Origin: Marinifilaceae bacterium
Lineage (GTDB): Bacteria; Bacteroidota; Bacteroidia; Bacteroidales; Marinifilaceae
DNA length: 52,284 bases
Reading direction: 5' to 3'
Assembly: GCA_017936285.1 (NCBI GenBank)
Contig: JAGBFU010000080.1
Span: forward strand, 1 to 52,284
The translations under genes and the position numbers were made by a program. Below are positions 1-8,184 of this stretch, in pieces (position 1 is the first letter of the stretch; every line of letters starts with the position of its first letter). The notes beneath the pieces were generated by a model. It saw only the letters and a program-made list of their open reading frames with translations. It was not told the origin of the DNA and did no database searches.

Positions 1-59
1 GTGTTTCCGCAAAATCGGCGGCGGTTAACCACACTTCGTGTGCTTCTACTCCTCGCGGC

Positions 60-148
60 TCAGCATAACCCAAGTAAACTTGGTTTCTGCATTCGCTCCG
101 CAGCGTCGGTTCAGCATAATGCAAACAAGTTTGCCTTCTGCATTCAGC
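60..148. repeat. Two tandem imperfect copies of a hairpin-bearing repeat
   Basis: Copy 1 lies at 60-95 and copy 2 at 111-148. Both share the flanks TCAGCATAA and TTCTGCATTC. The centre of copy 1 is CCAAGT-AA-ACTTGG and that of copy 2 is GCAAAC-AA-GTTTGC, so each has a 6-bp stem and the changes between copies keep the pairing. The segment continues to about 200 with direct repeats of an ACTCCT/CACTC type. No credible gene lies in 1-174; an open frame crossing it is an artefact of the repeat. I infer a dispersed intergenic repeat of this genome. It could also be an RNA-level element downstream of gldH, which is transcribed towards it. Confidence 0.6.
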
Positions 149-174
149 TTGCACGATTTTTCCTAATTAACTCC

Positions 175-627
175 TCACTCTTCACTCCTAACTCTAAACT
201 CCACCCCTGCAGCACTCACGCCCGGAATTGTACCCTCGCCCAAATGCTCAATACAAACACGAACAACTCCGCTATGAAAGAATTTTCCCTGCTCCGTAAT
301 TGGCAACGTTACCGTCTTTACACTATTACCACTACCAAGCCAAAAGCCTAATGAATCCATCATGGGGAGGCGCAAGGTATCAACCACCCAGTCGGAACTG
401 TCGCTACGCATTGTAACTGCGCACCATATCTCACTATACGGCAAATCAACAGTATGCCTTACCGCAACATCTATATCATAAACACCCGATTCCGGCAAAT
501 TCGTCTCAAACTCACAACACTCCTCTCTAGGCCACTCCTCGCCCGAAAAATTGTAGTAACGTACTACTCTGCCATTGGAGTTACACGCCCCCGCCACAAC
601 AACCAGAACTAACAACCACCACTTCAT
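175..627 (-). CDS. gldH: GldH-family gliding motility lipoprotein
   Basis: 150-aa predicted lipoprotein. The hydrophobic N-terminus ends in a lipobox with Cys15 (VAGAC). The body fits the GldH family: an early Y-x-F...W segment, VRHTVDLPYSEIW, a DTLRLPMMDSLGFWLGSG stretch, and a C-terminal IEHLGEGTIPGVSAAGVEFRV. GldH belongs to the gliding/type IX secretion set in Bacteroidota, but the family is also kept in non-gliding gut members where its role is unclear. The start overlaps the stop of the upstream fusion peptidase gene by four bases (ATGA), so the two are probably translationally coupled. No terminator is visible downstream, where the repeat region begins. Assignment rests on motif pattern only. 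Confidence 0.72.
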   Translation of the reverse strand: MKWWLLVLVVVAGACNSNGRVVRYYNFSGEEWPREECCEFETNLPESGVYDIDVAVRHTVDLPYSEIWCAVTMRSDSSDWVVDTLRLPMMDSLGFWLGSGNSVKTVTLPITEQGKFFHSGVVRVCIEHLGEGTIPGVSAAGVEFRVRSEE

Positions 628-2393
628 ACCTCAGCAACTCTCTGAACCTGATTCATCACTCTCAACAGATTACCTCCCCAAATTTTGGCCACCTCATCCT
701 CGGTATATCCCTCTTTGAAGAGTTCCATAGTAATTGCAATCAAATCACTGCTATTTTGCAAGCCAAGAATGCCATCACCTCCATCAAAATCTGTCCCTAT
801 TCCTACGTGGTCTATTCCTGCAATATTCACTACATGGTTTATATGGGCAACATAATCGCGAATTGTTGCACCGGGCTCATCCTTTACAAACTCGTTATAG
901 ATTGTAACCTGTATCACTCCATCGTGATTGGCTATCGCCTTAATCAAGTCATCGGGAAGATTCCTTCTATGGCTGCAAAGTGCTCTTGCCGATGAGTGGC
1001 TGGCAATTATCGGAGCCTCACTAACCTCCAGAACGTCGCGAACGGTCTGATCTGCAGCATGCGATATATCGACCATCACACCCAACCTGTTCATTTCACG
1101 CACACATCTCTCGCCAAAATCACTCAATCCGCAGTGTTCAGAGCTACCTTTACATGAGTCGCATATATCATTATCTCCATTGTGACACAGTGTAATATAC
1201 ACAACTCCCATATTTTTAAACCGCTCTATATTAGCCAAATCGTTACCAATAGCATAACCATTTTCAATACCCAAAAAGATTGCCTTTTTGCCCTCGCGCT
1301 TCAAGCGGTATATATCATTTGCACAACGCGCTTGTCCCACAATAGAGCTATTCATCGCTATTTGTCGCATAATCTCATTAAGCACATCTATGGTTTTTTG
1401 TGGCATTTTTTCGAGCGAGGCCTCATCGCGCTCCCTTTGAGGCATATATGCGGCCATTATCACTCCGTCCAAACCACCTTCTGCCATCTTTTGCAAATCC
1501 ACATCGGTATTCGGCAACTTCAAGCCTATATTCATCCCCGGCTCGAATTTCATCGGGGTGTCACAGTGTGAATCTATTGAAACATTGTGTCTGTGGAACT
1601 CTTTCGCCCTATGATATATCTTAGCTTGTCGGTTAAGATATTCAAAAAGAGGCAACATTGAATCACACGAATCAATCAGTCCCTCTGGATGCCACTGAAC
1701 AGAAAAAATCTCTCGAACGGGCATTGCCTCCATCCCCTCGTTAATGCCATCTATCGATATTGCATTTTCAGTAAATCCATCTGCAACTCTCTTAACTGCC
1801 TGATGGTGGAACGAATTTACCCGAAGGAACTCTTTACCGAACATCTTCTTCAAAACCGAGCCCTCGCTCAAATCCACCGTATGGCTCACGAACTCTTTGC
1901 CAGACTTCTGTGAATGCTGTATCACTTTCTGTTCCAGCGACTTTATATCCTGATAATTCACTCCGCCGAAGTATAGATTTATCACCTGGTGTCCTCGACA
2001 AATGCCCATTATCGGCATACATCGGTCAGCACAGAGCTTTAACAGGGTAAAATCAAACTGATCACGTTTCGGGTCGGTATCTCCGAGTGCCGGATGTGGT
2101 TCCTCGCCTACAAACATAGGCAAGACATCGCCCCCTCCGGTAAATAACACTCCGTCAATTCTGTCAACAATGGTAGCCAATGCTCCCGGGTCAGTAATCA
2201 CCGGTATCATTACTGGTACTGCCCCGGCCTGCAGCAATGAGTCTATGTATAAATCCCTTACCATGCTGTTGCCATCGGCATGGTTACATGAAACACCTAT
2301 CAGCGGAGCCTTCTGGGTCTTGAAATTGTCCACACAATCATCGACATACTCACGCAACTTGGTCAAATTGGGAATTAATATATCGTTCACCAT
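624..2393 (-). CDS. Fusion protein: peptidase C26-like class I glutamine amidotransferase domain plus M19 membrane-type dipeptidase domain
   Basis: 589 aa with two complete enzyme domains. Residues about 28-258 are a class I amidotransferase-like hydrolase of the gamma-glutamyl-GABA hydrolase (PuuD/C26) type: nucleophile Cys132 in GICRGHQ, and His235 and Glu237 in QWHPEG. Residues about 268-589 are a renal-dipeptidase-like M19 enzyme with its metal ligands in place: His276 and Asp278 (HCD), Glu377 (GIENG), His445 (ISHA), His466 (SHSS) and Asp535 (GTDFDGG). No signal peptide is seen, so it should act in the cytoplasm. The pairing suggests sequential hydrolysis of a gamma-glutamyl peptide and then the freed dipeptide, possibly glutathione or peptidoglycan peptides; the substrate is inference. 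No stop or frameshift separates the halves. Confidence 0.88.
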   Translation of the reverse strand: MVNDILIPNLTKLREYVDDCVDNFKTQKAPLIGVSCNHADGNSMVRDLYIDSLLQAGAVPVMIPVITDPGALATIVDRIDGVLFTGGGDVLPMFVGEEPHPALGDTDPKRDQFDFTLLKLCADRCMPIMGICRGHQVINLYFGGVNYQDIKSLEQKVIQHSQKSGKEFVSHTVDLSEGSVLKKMFGKEFLRVNSFHHQAVKRVADGFTENAISIDGINEGMEAMPVREIFSVQWHPEGLIDSCDSMLPLFEYLNRQAKIYHRAKEFHRHNVSIDSHCDTPMKFEPGMNIGLKLPNTDVDLQKMAEGGLDGVIMAAYMPQRERDEASLEKMPQKTIDVLNEIMRQIAMNSSIVGQARCANDIYRLKREGKKAIFLGIENGYAIGNDLANIERFKNMGVVYITLCHNGDNDICDSCKGSSEHCGLSDFGERCVREMNRLGVMVDISHAADQTVRDVLEVSEAPIIASHSSARALCSHRRNLPDDLIKAIANHDGVIQVTIYNEFVKDEPGATIRDYVAHINHVVNIAGIDHVGIGTDFDGGDGILGLQNSSDLIAITMELFKEGYTEDEVAKIWGGNLLRVMNQVQRVAEV

Positions 2394-2413
2394 ATTTTTA
2401 ATCTCTTAACGGA

Positions 2414-2444
2414 GCGAAGTTAGTTAATTTATTTATTAAATTTG
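2414..2444. promoter_or_regulatory. Divergent promoter region between the fusion peptidase gene and metG
   Basis: On the plus strand TAAATTTG at 2437-2444 matches the Bacteroidota -7 element TAnnTTTG and lies 46 bases before the metG start. On the minus strand TAACTTCG at 2414-2421 is a one-mismatch form of the same element and lies 20 bases before the peptidase start. I see no convincing -33 TTTG for either at 19-21 bases. Confidence 0.5.
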
Positions 2445-2490
2445 CGGTTTGAAAACAAAATAAGGCACTAAGATATAAAGTTTCTAAGAG

Positions 2491-4521
2491 ATGAGTGATT
2501 TTAAACGCTACTTGATTACATCTGCACTGCCATACGCAAATGGTCCTGTGCATATAGGACACTTGGCAGGAGTTTATGTTCCGGCAGATATATATGTTCG
2601 CTATTTGCGCCATAAGGGAAAGGATGTTGTATTTATCGGAGGTTCTGACGAGCACGGAGTGCCCATTACCATTAAGGCTCAGAAGGAGGGAGTAACTCCA
2701 CAGGATATTGTTGATCGTTACCACAATATCATTAAAGAGTCATTCAAAGAGTTTGGAATTTCATTCGATATCTACTCAAGAACAAGTAGCCCAACCCATA
2801 AAGAGACCTCATCGGCATTCTTTAAAAAATTGTATGACGAGGGCAAATTTATTGAGAAGAGCTCTATGCAGTTCTACGACAGCAAGGCTGGACAATTCCT
2901 TGCAGACCGCTACATTGTTGGTAAATGCCCACGTTGCGGAAATGAGCGTGCATACGGAGATCAATGCGAGGCGTGTGGTTCAAGCTTGAATGCAACCGAC
3001 CTTATCGACCCTGTATCAGCAATAACTGGAAACAAACCAGAGTTAAAAGAGACAAAGCACTGGTATCTGCCACTTGACCAATACGAGGGATGGCTAAGAG
3101 AGTGGATTTTGGAGGGGCACAAAGAGTGGCGTCCAAATGTATACGGACAGTGTAAATCATGGTTGGATACAGGTCTTCAGCCAAGAGCAGTAACACGTGA
3201 TTTGAACTGGGGAGTTCCGGTCCCGGTCGAGGGCGCAGAGGGTAAAGTGCTTTACGTATGGTTCGATGCCCCTATCGGATATATCTCTGCCACAAAGGAT
3301 TTGACACCGGATTGGGAGAAGTATTGGAAAGATCCTGAGACCCGCATGATTCACTTCATTGGAAAGGATAACATTGTATTCCACTGCATTGTATTCCCTT
3401 CAATGTTGAAGGCTGAGGGCTCATTTATTCTTCCTGACAACGTTCCATCGAACGAGTTCCTGAATCTTGAGGGCGATAAAATCTCAACATCAAGAAACTG
3501 GGCAGTATGGTTGCATGAGTACCTGCGCGAGTTCGAGGGCAAACAAGATGTTCTTCGATACGTTCTTACTGCAAATGCCCCCGAGACAAAGGATAATGAC
3601 TTTACATGGAAAGATTTCCAGACACGCAACAACAGCGAGCTGGTTGCAATTTACGGAAACTTCGTGAACCGTGCAATTGTATTGACACACAAATATTTCG
3701 GAGGTATTGTCCCTGAGTGTGGCGAGTTGACCGACTACGACAAAGAGACCCTTAACACCATTCCCGAGATTATTGCTCAAGTTGAGAAGAACATGGAGGG
3801 ATTCCACTTCCGTGAGGCTCTTAAGGAGTGTATGAATCTTGCCCGCTTGGGTAACAAATATTTGGCCGACACCGAGCCATGGAAGGTTGCAAAGACCGAC
3901 TTGGAGCGAGTTAAGACCATTCTTAACATATCACTGCAGATTGCAGCCAACATGACTGTGCTTTCTGACCCATTCATGCCATTCAGCGCCGAGAAACTAC
4001 GCGGTTTCTTGAACATCGCTCCGGCTAAGTGGGACGAAATGGGTGCATCAATGATTAAAGCTGGCCATCAGTTGGGCGAGGGAGGTCTTCTATTCGAGAA
4101 GATCGAGGATGCAACAATTCAGACACAGATTGATAAGTTGCAGGCAACCAAAAAGGCAAACGAGATTGCAAACGCAACTGTTGCTCCTGCAAAACCAAAC
4201 ATCAGCTACGACGACTTTGCAAAGCTTGACATTCGTGTAGGAAAAATTATTGAGGCTGAGAAGGTTGCAAAGACCAAGAAATTGATTAAGTTGACAATCG
4301 ATACTGGTATTGACACAAGAACCGTTGTTTCAGGAATTGCCGAGCACTTCACCCCTGAGCAGGTAATTGGCCGTCAAGTTACCATTTTGGTTAACCTTGA
4401 GCCCAAAGCACTGAAGGGAATTGAGTCACAGGGAATGATACTTATGGCCGAGAATGCCGATGGAGCACTGCAATTTGTATCACCACAGAGCGAGGTTAAG
4501 CCGGGATCTGTTGTCTGCTAA
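2491..4521 (+). CDS. metG: Methionyl-tRNA synthetase
   Basis: 676-aa class I synthetase that charges tRNA-Met. The HIGH signature is at residues 21-24 (PVHIGHLAG). A four-cysteine zinc knuckle (CPRCG...CEACG) starts at residue 146. The KMSKS-equivalent loop is KISTSR starting at residue 330. After the helical anticodon-binding domain, residues about 575-676 form an EMAP-II-like tRNA-binding domain (DIRVGKI...VVSGIAEH...[16 protein letters not shown]), typical of the long dimeric form. A Bacteroidota -7 box lies 46 bases upstream. The aminotransferase gene follows after 26 bases, so they may share a transcript. Confidence 0.97.
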   Translation: MSDFKRYLITSALPYANGPVHIGHLAGVYVPADIYVRYLRHKGKDVVFIGGSDEHGVPITIKAQKEGVTPQDIVDRYHNIIKESFKEFGISFDIYSRTSSPTHKETSSAFFKKLYDEGKFIEKSSMQFYDSKAGQFLADRYIVGKCPRCGNERAYGDQCEACGSSLNATDLIDPVSAITGNKPELKETKHWYLPLDQYEGWLREWILEGHKEWRPNVYGQCKSWLDTGLQPRAVTRDLNWGVPVPVEGAEGKVLYVWFDAPIGYISATKDLTPDWEKYWKDPETRMIHFIGKDNIVFHCIVFPSMLKAEGSFILPDNVPSNEFLNLEGDKISTSRNWAVWLHEYLREFEGKQDVLRYVLTANAPETKDNDFTWKDFQTRNNSELVAIYGNFVNRAIVLTHKYFGGIVPECGELTDYDKETLNTIPEIIAQVEKNMEGFHFREALKECMNLARLGNKYLADTEPWKVAKTDLERVKTILNISLQIAANMTVLSDPFMPFSAEKLRGFLNIAPAKWDEMGASMIKAGHQLGEGGLLFEKIEDATIQTQIDKLQATKKANEIANATVAPAKPNISYDDFAKLDIRVGKIIEAEKVAKTKKLIKLTIDTGIDTRTVVSGIAEHFTPEQVIGRQVTILVNLEPKALKGIESQGMILMAENADGALQFVSPQSEVKPGSVVC

Positions 4522-4547
4522 ATAATAACAAACTAACTACTACATAC

Positions 4548-5747
4548 ATGCCTATTATTTCACAACGAGGATTGGAGATGCCAGCCTCACCGATTCGTAA
4601 ACTTGTTCCGCTTGCCAACAAAGCAAAGGCAAACGGTATTAAGGTGTACCATTTAAATATTGGACAGCCGGACCTTAAAACCCCACAAGTTGCAATCGAC
4701 GCGGCCCGCAATCTTGACCTGGACATTCTTGAATACTCACCCAGTGAGGGTATCAAGAGTTTCCGCGAAAAACTCGTAAAGTACTACGACAAGTTTCATA
4801 TCAATGTAACTGCCGATGATATAATAATCACAACCGGAGGTTCCGAGGCTGTACTATTCTCATTTATGGCATGCCTTGATCCGGGCGATGAGATTATCGT
4901 TCCCGAGCCTGCATACGCCAACTACATGGCATTTGCAGTATCGTGCGGTGCTGTAATCAAAACTATTACATCGACAATCGATACAGGCTTTGCTCTTCCA
5001 CCGGTTGAGGAGTTTGAAAAACTTATCACCCCAAAGACCAAGGCCATATTAATATGTAATCCGAACAATCCTACCGGATACCTATACACCCAGAAGGAGA
5101 TGAATCAGATTCGCGACATTGTCAAGAAATATGATCTTTTCCTCTTCTCAGACGAGGTTTACCGTGAATTCTGCTACACAGGTGCTCCATACATCTCTGC
5201 CTTCCACTTAGAGGGCATTGAGAACAATGTTGTGCTTGTTGATTCTGTTTCAAAAAGATACAGCGAGTGCGGTATTCGTATCGGAGCGCTGATTACCAAA
5301 AACAAAGAGGTACGCGCAAATGTAATGAAATGGTGCCAGGCGCGTCTAAGCCCACCACTTATGGGACAGATAATGGCCGAGGCCTCGCTCGATGCACCGG
5401 AATCATATATGCTTGAGTGCTACAACGAGTATGTTGAGCGCAGAAAGTTCCTTATAGATGGTCTTAATAAAATACCCGGATGCTACTCGCCTATTCCAAT
5501 GGGAGCATTCTACACCGTGGCAAAATTGCCTGTCGATGACTCAGACAAGTTCTGCCAATGGTGTCTTGAGGAGTTCAGCTATGAGGGGCAAACCGTATTT
5601 ATGGCTCCTGCATCGGGATTCTACACAACTCCCGGAGTTGGACGCGACGAAGTTCGTATTGCATACGTACTTGAAAAAGAAGAGCTTGCAAAGGCATTAA
5701 AGGTATTGGAAAAGGCATTGGAGTCCTATCCCGGAAGAAAATTGTAA
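4548..5747 (+). CDS. PLP-dependent class I/II aminotransferase (aspartate aminotransferase-like)
   Basis: 399-aa fold-type I aminotransferase. The Schiff-base lysine is probably Lys236 in SVSKRYSECGIRIG. The cofactor-contacting NPNNPTG motif and DEVYREF are present, and RDEVRIAY near the C-terminus carries the substrate-carboxylate arginine. The family moves amino groups between amino acids and 2-oxoacids in the cytoplasm; donor specificity cannot be read from sequence, with aspartate the likeliest. It starts 26 bases after metG with no terminator between. A short AT-rich terminator-like hairpin follows. Confidence 0.88.
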   Translation: MPIISQRGLEMPASPIRKLVPLANKAKANGIKVYHLNIGQPDLKTPQVAIDAARNLDLDILEYSPSEGIKSFREKLVKYYDKFHINVTADDIIITTGGSEAVLFSFMACLDPGDEIIVPEPAYANYMAFAVSCGAVIKTITSTIDTGFALPPVEEFEKLITPKTKAILICNPNNPTGYLYTQKEMNQIRDIVKKYDLFLFSDEVYREFCYTGAPYISAFHLEGIENNVVLVDSVSKRYSECGIRIGALITKNKEVRANVMKWCQARLSPPLMGQIMAEASLDAPESYMLECYNEYVERRKFLIDGLNKIPGCYSPIPMGAFYTVAKLPVDDSDKFCQWCLEEFSYEGQTVFMAPASGFYTTPGVGRDEVRIAYVLEKEELAKALKVLEKALESYPGRKL

Positions 5748-5771
5748 AAGTTTTCAAATAAACTTTTTTTT
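5747..5771 (+). terminator. AT-rich terminator-like hairpin after the aminotransferase gene
   Basis: AAAGTTT (5747-5753) pairs with AAACTTT (5760-5766) around a six-base loop and runs into eight Ts. The stem has little GC, so termination may be partial. Confidence 0.45.
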
Positions 5772-5786
5772 CATTGAAATATGAGC

Positions 5787-5794
5787 TATATTTG
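5787..5794 (+). promoter_or_regulatory. -7 promoter element for mdh
   Basis: TATATTTG matches TAnnTTTG and lies 62 bases before the mdh start. No -33 TTTG is visible at 19-21 bases, so the call rests on one element. Confidence 0.4.
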
Positions 5795-5856
5795 AATGAA
5801 ATTTCAAAAGTGGTTTTTGATTGCACAAAACAATAACATAAAAATAAAATTTAGAG

Positions 5857-6795
5857 ATGAAAGTATCAGTAATTGGAGCAGGTAATGTAGGAGCAACAGT
5901 TGCTATCTGCGTAGCTCAGAAAGAGATTGTGAACGAGGTTGTTATCCTTGACATCAAAGAGGGTATCTCTGAGGGTAAGGGTCTTGATATGTGGGAGTCG
6001 GCTCCTATCACAGGTTTCAACACTCGCGTAAAGGGAGTAACTAATGACTATGCTGCTACAGCTGATTCAGATGTAGTGGTTATCACCTCTGGTCTTCCAC
6101 GTAAACCGGGAATGAGCCGCGATGACCTTATCGGAATTAACGCAGGCATCGTTAAGTCAGTTACTGAGAATGTAATTAAATACTCTCCAAACGCTAAGAT
6201 TGTTATCGTATCTAACCCTGTTGACGTTATGACATATTGCGCATACTTGACAGCAAAGGTTGATTCAAGCAAGGTTATCGGTATGGCAGGAGTTCTTGAC
6301 GTGGCTCGTTACAAAGCATTCTTGGCTGAGGAGTTGAACGTTTCTCCAAAGGATATTCAGGCATTGTTGTTGGGTGGACACGGAGATACAATGGTTCCAC
6401 TTCCACGCTACACCTCTATCGCAGGTATTCCTGTAACTCAATTGGTTAGCAAAGAGCGCTTGGACGCTATCGTAGAGCGCACAAAAGTTGGTGGTGGCGA
6501 GATTGTTAAGTTGGAGGGAACCTCTGCATGGTACGCTCCGGGTGCTGCTGCAGCTGAGATGGTTGAGGCTATCATTACCGACGCTAAGAGAATCATGCCT
6601 GTATGTGCATTGGTAAACGGCGAGTACGGATTGAAGGGAATGTATGTAGGAGTTCCTGCAATCTTGGGTAAGGATGGTATCGATAAGATCATCGAGATTG
6701 AGATGAACGAGGAGGAGCAGAAGATGCTTGAGGCTTCAGCTGCTGCCGTTAAGACCGTAATGGATGTTCTTGACGGAATGAATTTGTTCGCATAA
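5857..6795 (+). CDS. mdh: Malate dehydrogenase (LDH-like type)
   Basis: 312-aa NAD-dependent oxidoreductase for malate/oxaloacetate in central metabolism. The Rossmann fold opens with GAGNVGAT. The substrate loop GLPRKPGMSRDDL supplies the arginines expected for malate rather than lactate. VSNPVDVMTY follows, and the catalytic histidine is about residue 175 in LGGHGDTMVPL. Length and motifs match the MDH type 3 group common in Bacteroidota. It is monocistronic by appearance, with its own -7 box and a strong terminator. Confidence 0.95.
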   Translation: MKVSVIGAGNVGATVAICVAQKEIVNEVVILDIKEGISEGKGLDMWESAPITGFNTRVKGVTNDYAATADSDVVVITSGLPRKPGMSRDDLIGINAGIVKSVTENVIKYSPNAKIVIVSNPVDVMTYCAYLTAKVDSSKVIGMAGVLDVARYKAFLAEELNVSPKDIQALLLGGHGDTMVPLPRYTSIAGIPVTQLVSKERLDAIVERTKVGGGEIVKLEGTSAWYAPGAAAAEMVEAIITDAKRIMPVCALVNGEYGLKGMYVGVPAILGKDGIDKIIEIEMNEEEQKMLEASAAAVKTVMDVLDGMNLFA

Positions 6796-6816
6796 TCTTA
6801 AAAACATTCACCATAT

Positions 6817-6857
6817 AAGGGGTTGTCCAACAATATATTGGACAACCCCTTTGTCTT
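6817..6857 (+). terminator. Strong intrinsic terminator after mdh
   Basis: A perfect 14-bp stem (6817-6830 with 6838-6851), built on GGGGTTGTCC/GGACAACCCC, closes a seven-base loop. The T tract is short (TTTGTCTT). The next gene starts only 20 bases downstream. Confidence 0.85.
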
Positions 6858-6871
6858 AGAAGTTGCATAAA

Positions 6872-8014
6872 ATGAAACCATGGATTGTACTATTGATATG
6901 TTTAATATCATGCAAAGAGTATCACTATAATGGAGAAGAACCATTATTTAAACAAACATACCATTTAGAAGCAACTACAATTAACGACTCCATAATTTGG
7001 GGAACAGGCATTGATATTCAGTTTCATAATGGAAAACTCTACATCCTAACCTCTCCTGCTGAAAAACATATTACCGTACTTGATACTAACGGAGAAAAAA
7101 AAGACGAATACATTTCAAAGGGAAGAGGGCCCAATGAAGCAATTTCCATAAAATCATTTATACTGGATAATGACACCATATACATTAGTGACAGACAAAC
7201 TCAATTGACTAAGAAGGGAATAATTCAACACAATCAACCCAATATTGAACTTAGGACAATTAGTAATATCCCACTATCAAATGTACTAATGAGGAGAGAC
7301 AACTCATTACTATTAGGACATGTATATACGTCAAGTGAAAAACATTTAAGATTTTTATGGTTAAATGAAAACGGCGATACTATCTCTAAATATAATGAAT
7401 ATTTACAACAATTAGAGAAATTCCCGGGCGTGGAAAGTATATATGGCTATGAATCGCGAACTTCTATCTCTCCTAATGGGAAATTTATGGTAAGTGGAAC
7501 TATCTTTGGCGAAAGCTTGGAAATATTTGATTTATGCGACAATACCATTAAGAAAATTCACGAAAAAAACTACAGACACCCAAGGGTAGAGGTTAAAAAC
7601 AATCAAATCTATCCAATAGACGGAATAACTACATTTGGGTATATGGATATATATGCAACTAACACCCACATATATACGTTATATTGCGGAGATACTGAAG
7701 GACGTAAGGTAAACAAAATTGCAGTTTTCAACTGGCAAGGAGAAGCAGAAACCTTATATACTGTTGATAGCGACTTCCTATATAGTATATGCTTAAATAC
7801 TGAAGAAACTAAGATTTACGCCATAGGTTTAAACAACAAAAGAGAGACGGTCATATTATCATATAATATTCCCGACACAGGACATAATTCAACAAACATA
7901 CACAATATTAATGTTGACACAATGTCCCAAACATTACATACAATTGATACAGGCTGGCAAGATTTAAAATTCATACCCAGTTCTGATAATACTCTACAAA
8001 TTAAATTTAAATAG
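6872..8014 (+). CDS. BF3164-type six-bladed beta-propeller lipoprotein
   Basis: 380 aa when started at the ATG at 6872; an in-frame TTG three codons earlier is less likely. The signal sequence ends in a lipobox (ICLISC) with Cys14. The body contains repeated strand units (GKLYILTSP..HITVLDTNG, DTIYISDRQ, HIYTLYCGDTEGRKVNKIAVFNWQG, KIYAIGLNNK) and the SKGRGPNEA motif typical of Bacteroidota propeller lipoproteins. Function is unknown; such proteins are surface or periplasmic. By eye the gene is AT-richer than its neighbours and uses ATA and AAT freely, which may mean recent transfer. No promoter is visible between the mdh terminator and this start. Confidence 0.78.
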   Translation: MKPWIVLLICLISCKEYHYNGEEPLFKQTYHLEATTINDSIIWGTGIDIQFHNGKLYILTSPAEKHITVLDTNGEKKDEYISKGRGPNEAISIKSFILDNDTIYISDRQTQLTKKGIIQHNQPNIELRTISNIPLSNVLMRRDNSLLLGHVYTSSEKHLRFLWLNENGDTISKYNEYLQQLEKFPGVESIYGYESRTSISPNGKFMVSGTIFGESLEIFDLCDNTIKKIHEKNYRHPRVEVKNNQIYPIDGITTFGYMDIYATNTHIYTLYCGDTEGRKVNKIAVFNWQGEAETLYTVDSDFLYSICLNTEETKIYAIGLNNKRETVILSYNIPDTGHNSTNIHNINVDTMSQTLHTIDTGWQDLKFIPSSDNTLQIKFK

Positions 8015-8039
8015 TAATTCACAAATATTTTCACTATAC

Positions 8040-8073
8040 GAGGGTTAACCGCTTAGTTAACTCTCTTTTTTTT
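8040..8073 (+). terminator. Intrinsic terminator after the propeller lipoprotein gene
   Basis: GAGGGTTAAC (8040-8049) pairs with GTTAACTCTC (8056-8065) around a six-base loop, with one G-T pair, and is followed by eight Ts. Confidence 0.88.
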
Positions 8074-8082
8074 CAATAATTC

Positions 8083-8114
8083 TTGGGATTATTTAGCCAT
8101 TTTTCCTAAATTTG
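8083..8114 (+). promoter_or_regulatory. secDF promoter
   Basis: TTG at 8083-8085 and TAAATTTG at 8107-8114 are separated by 21 bases, a good fit to the Bacteroidota -33/-7 promoter. The secDF start follows 70 bases later, leaving a leader of roughly 65 bases with no obvious structure. Confidence 0.75.
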
Positions 8115-8184
8115 CGCCTTAATTCGAGAAATGTAGATATACGTATCGGATACAAATTAAAAAACAAACATAAAATTAAGAAAA

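Noticed and set aside
1..351. 116-codon plus-strand frame at the window start
   Set aside because: It begins at the window edge with GTG, runs through the hairpin repeat and then antisense to gldH, and its product is low in recognisable features.
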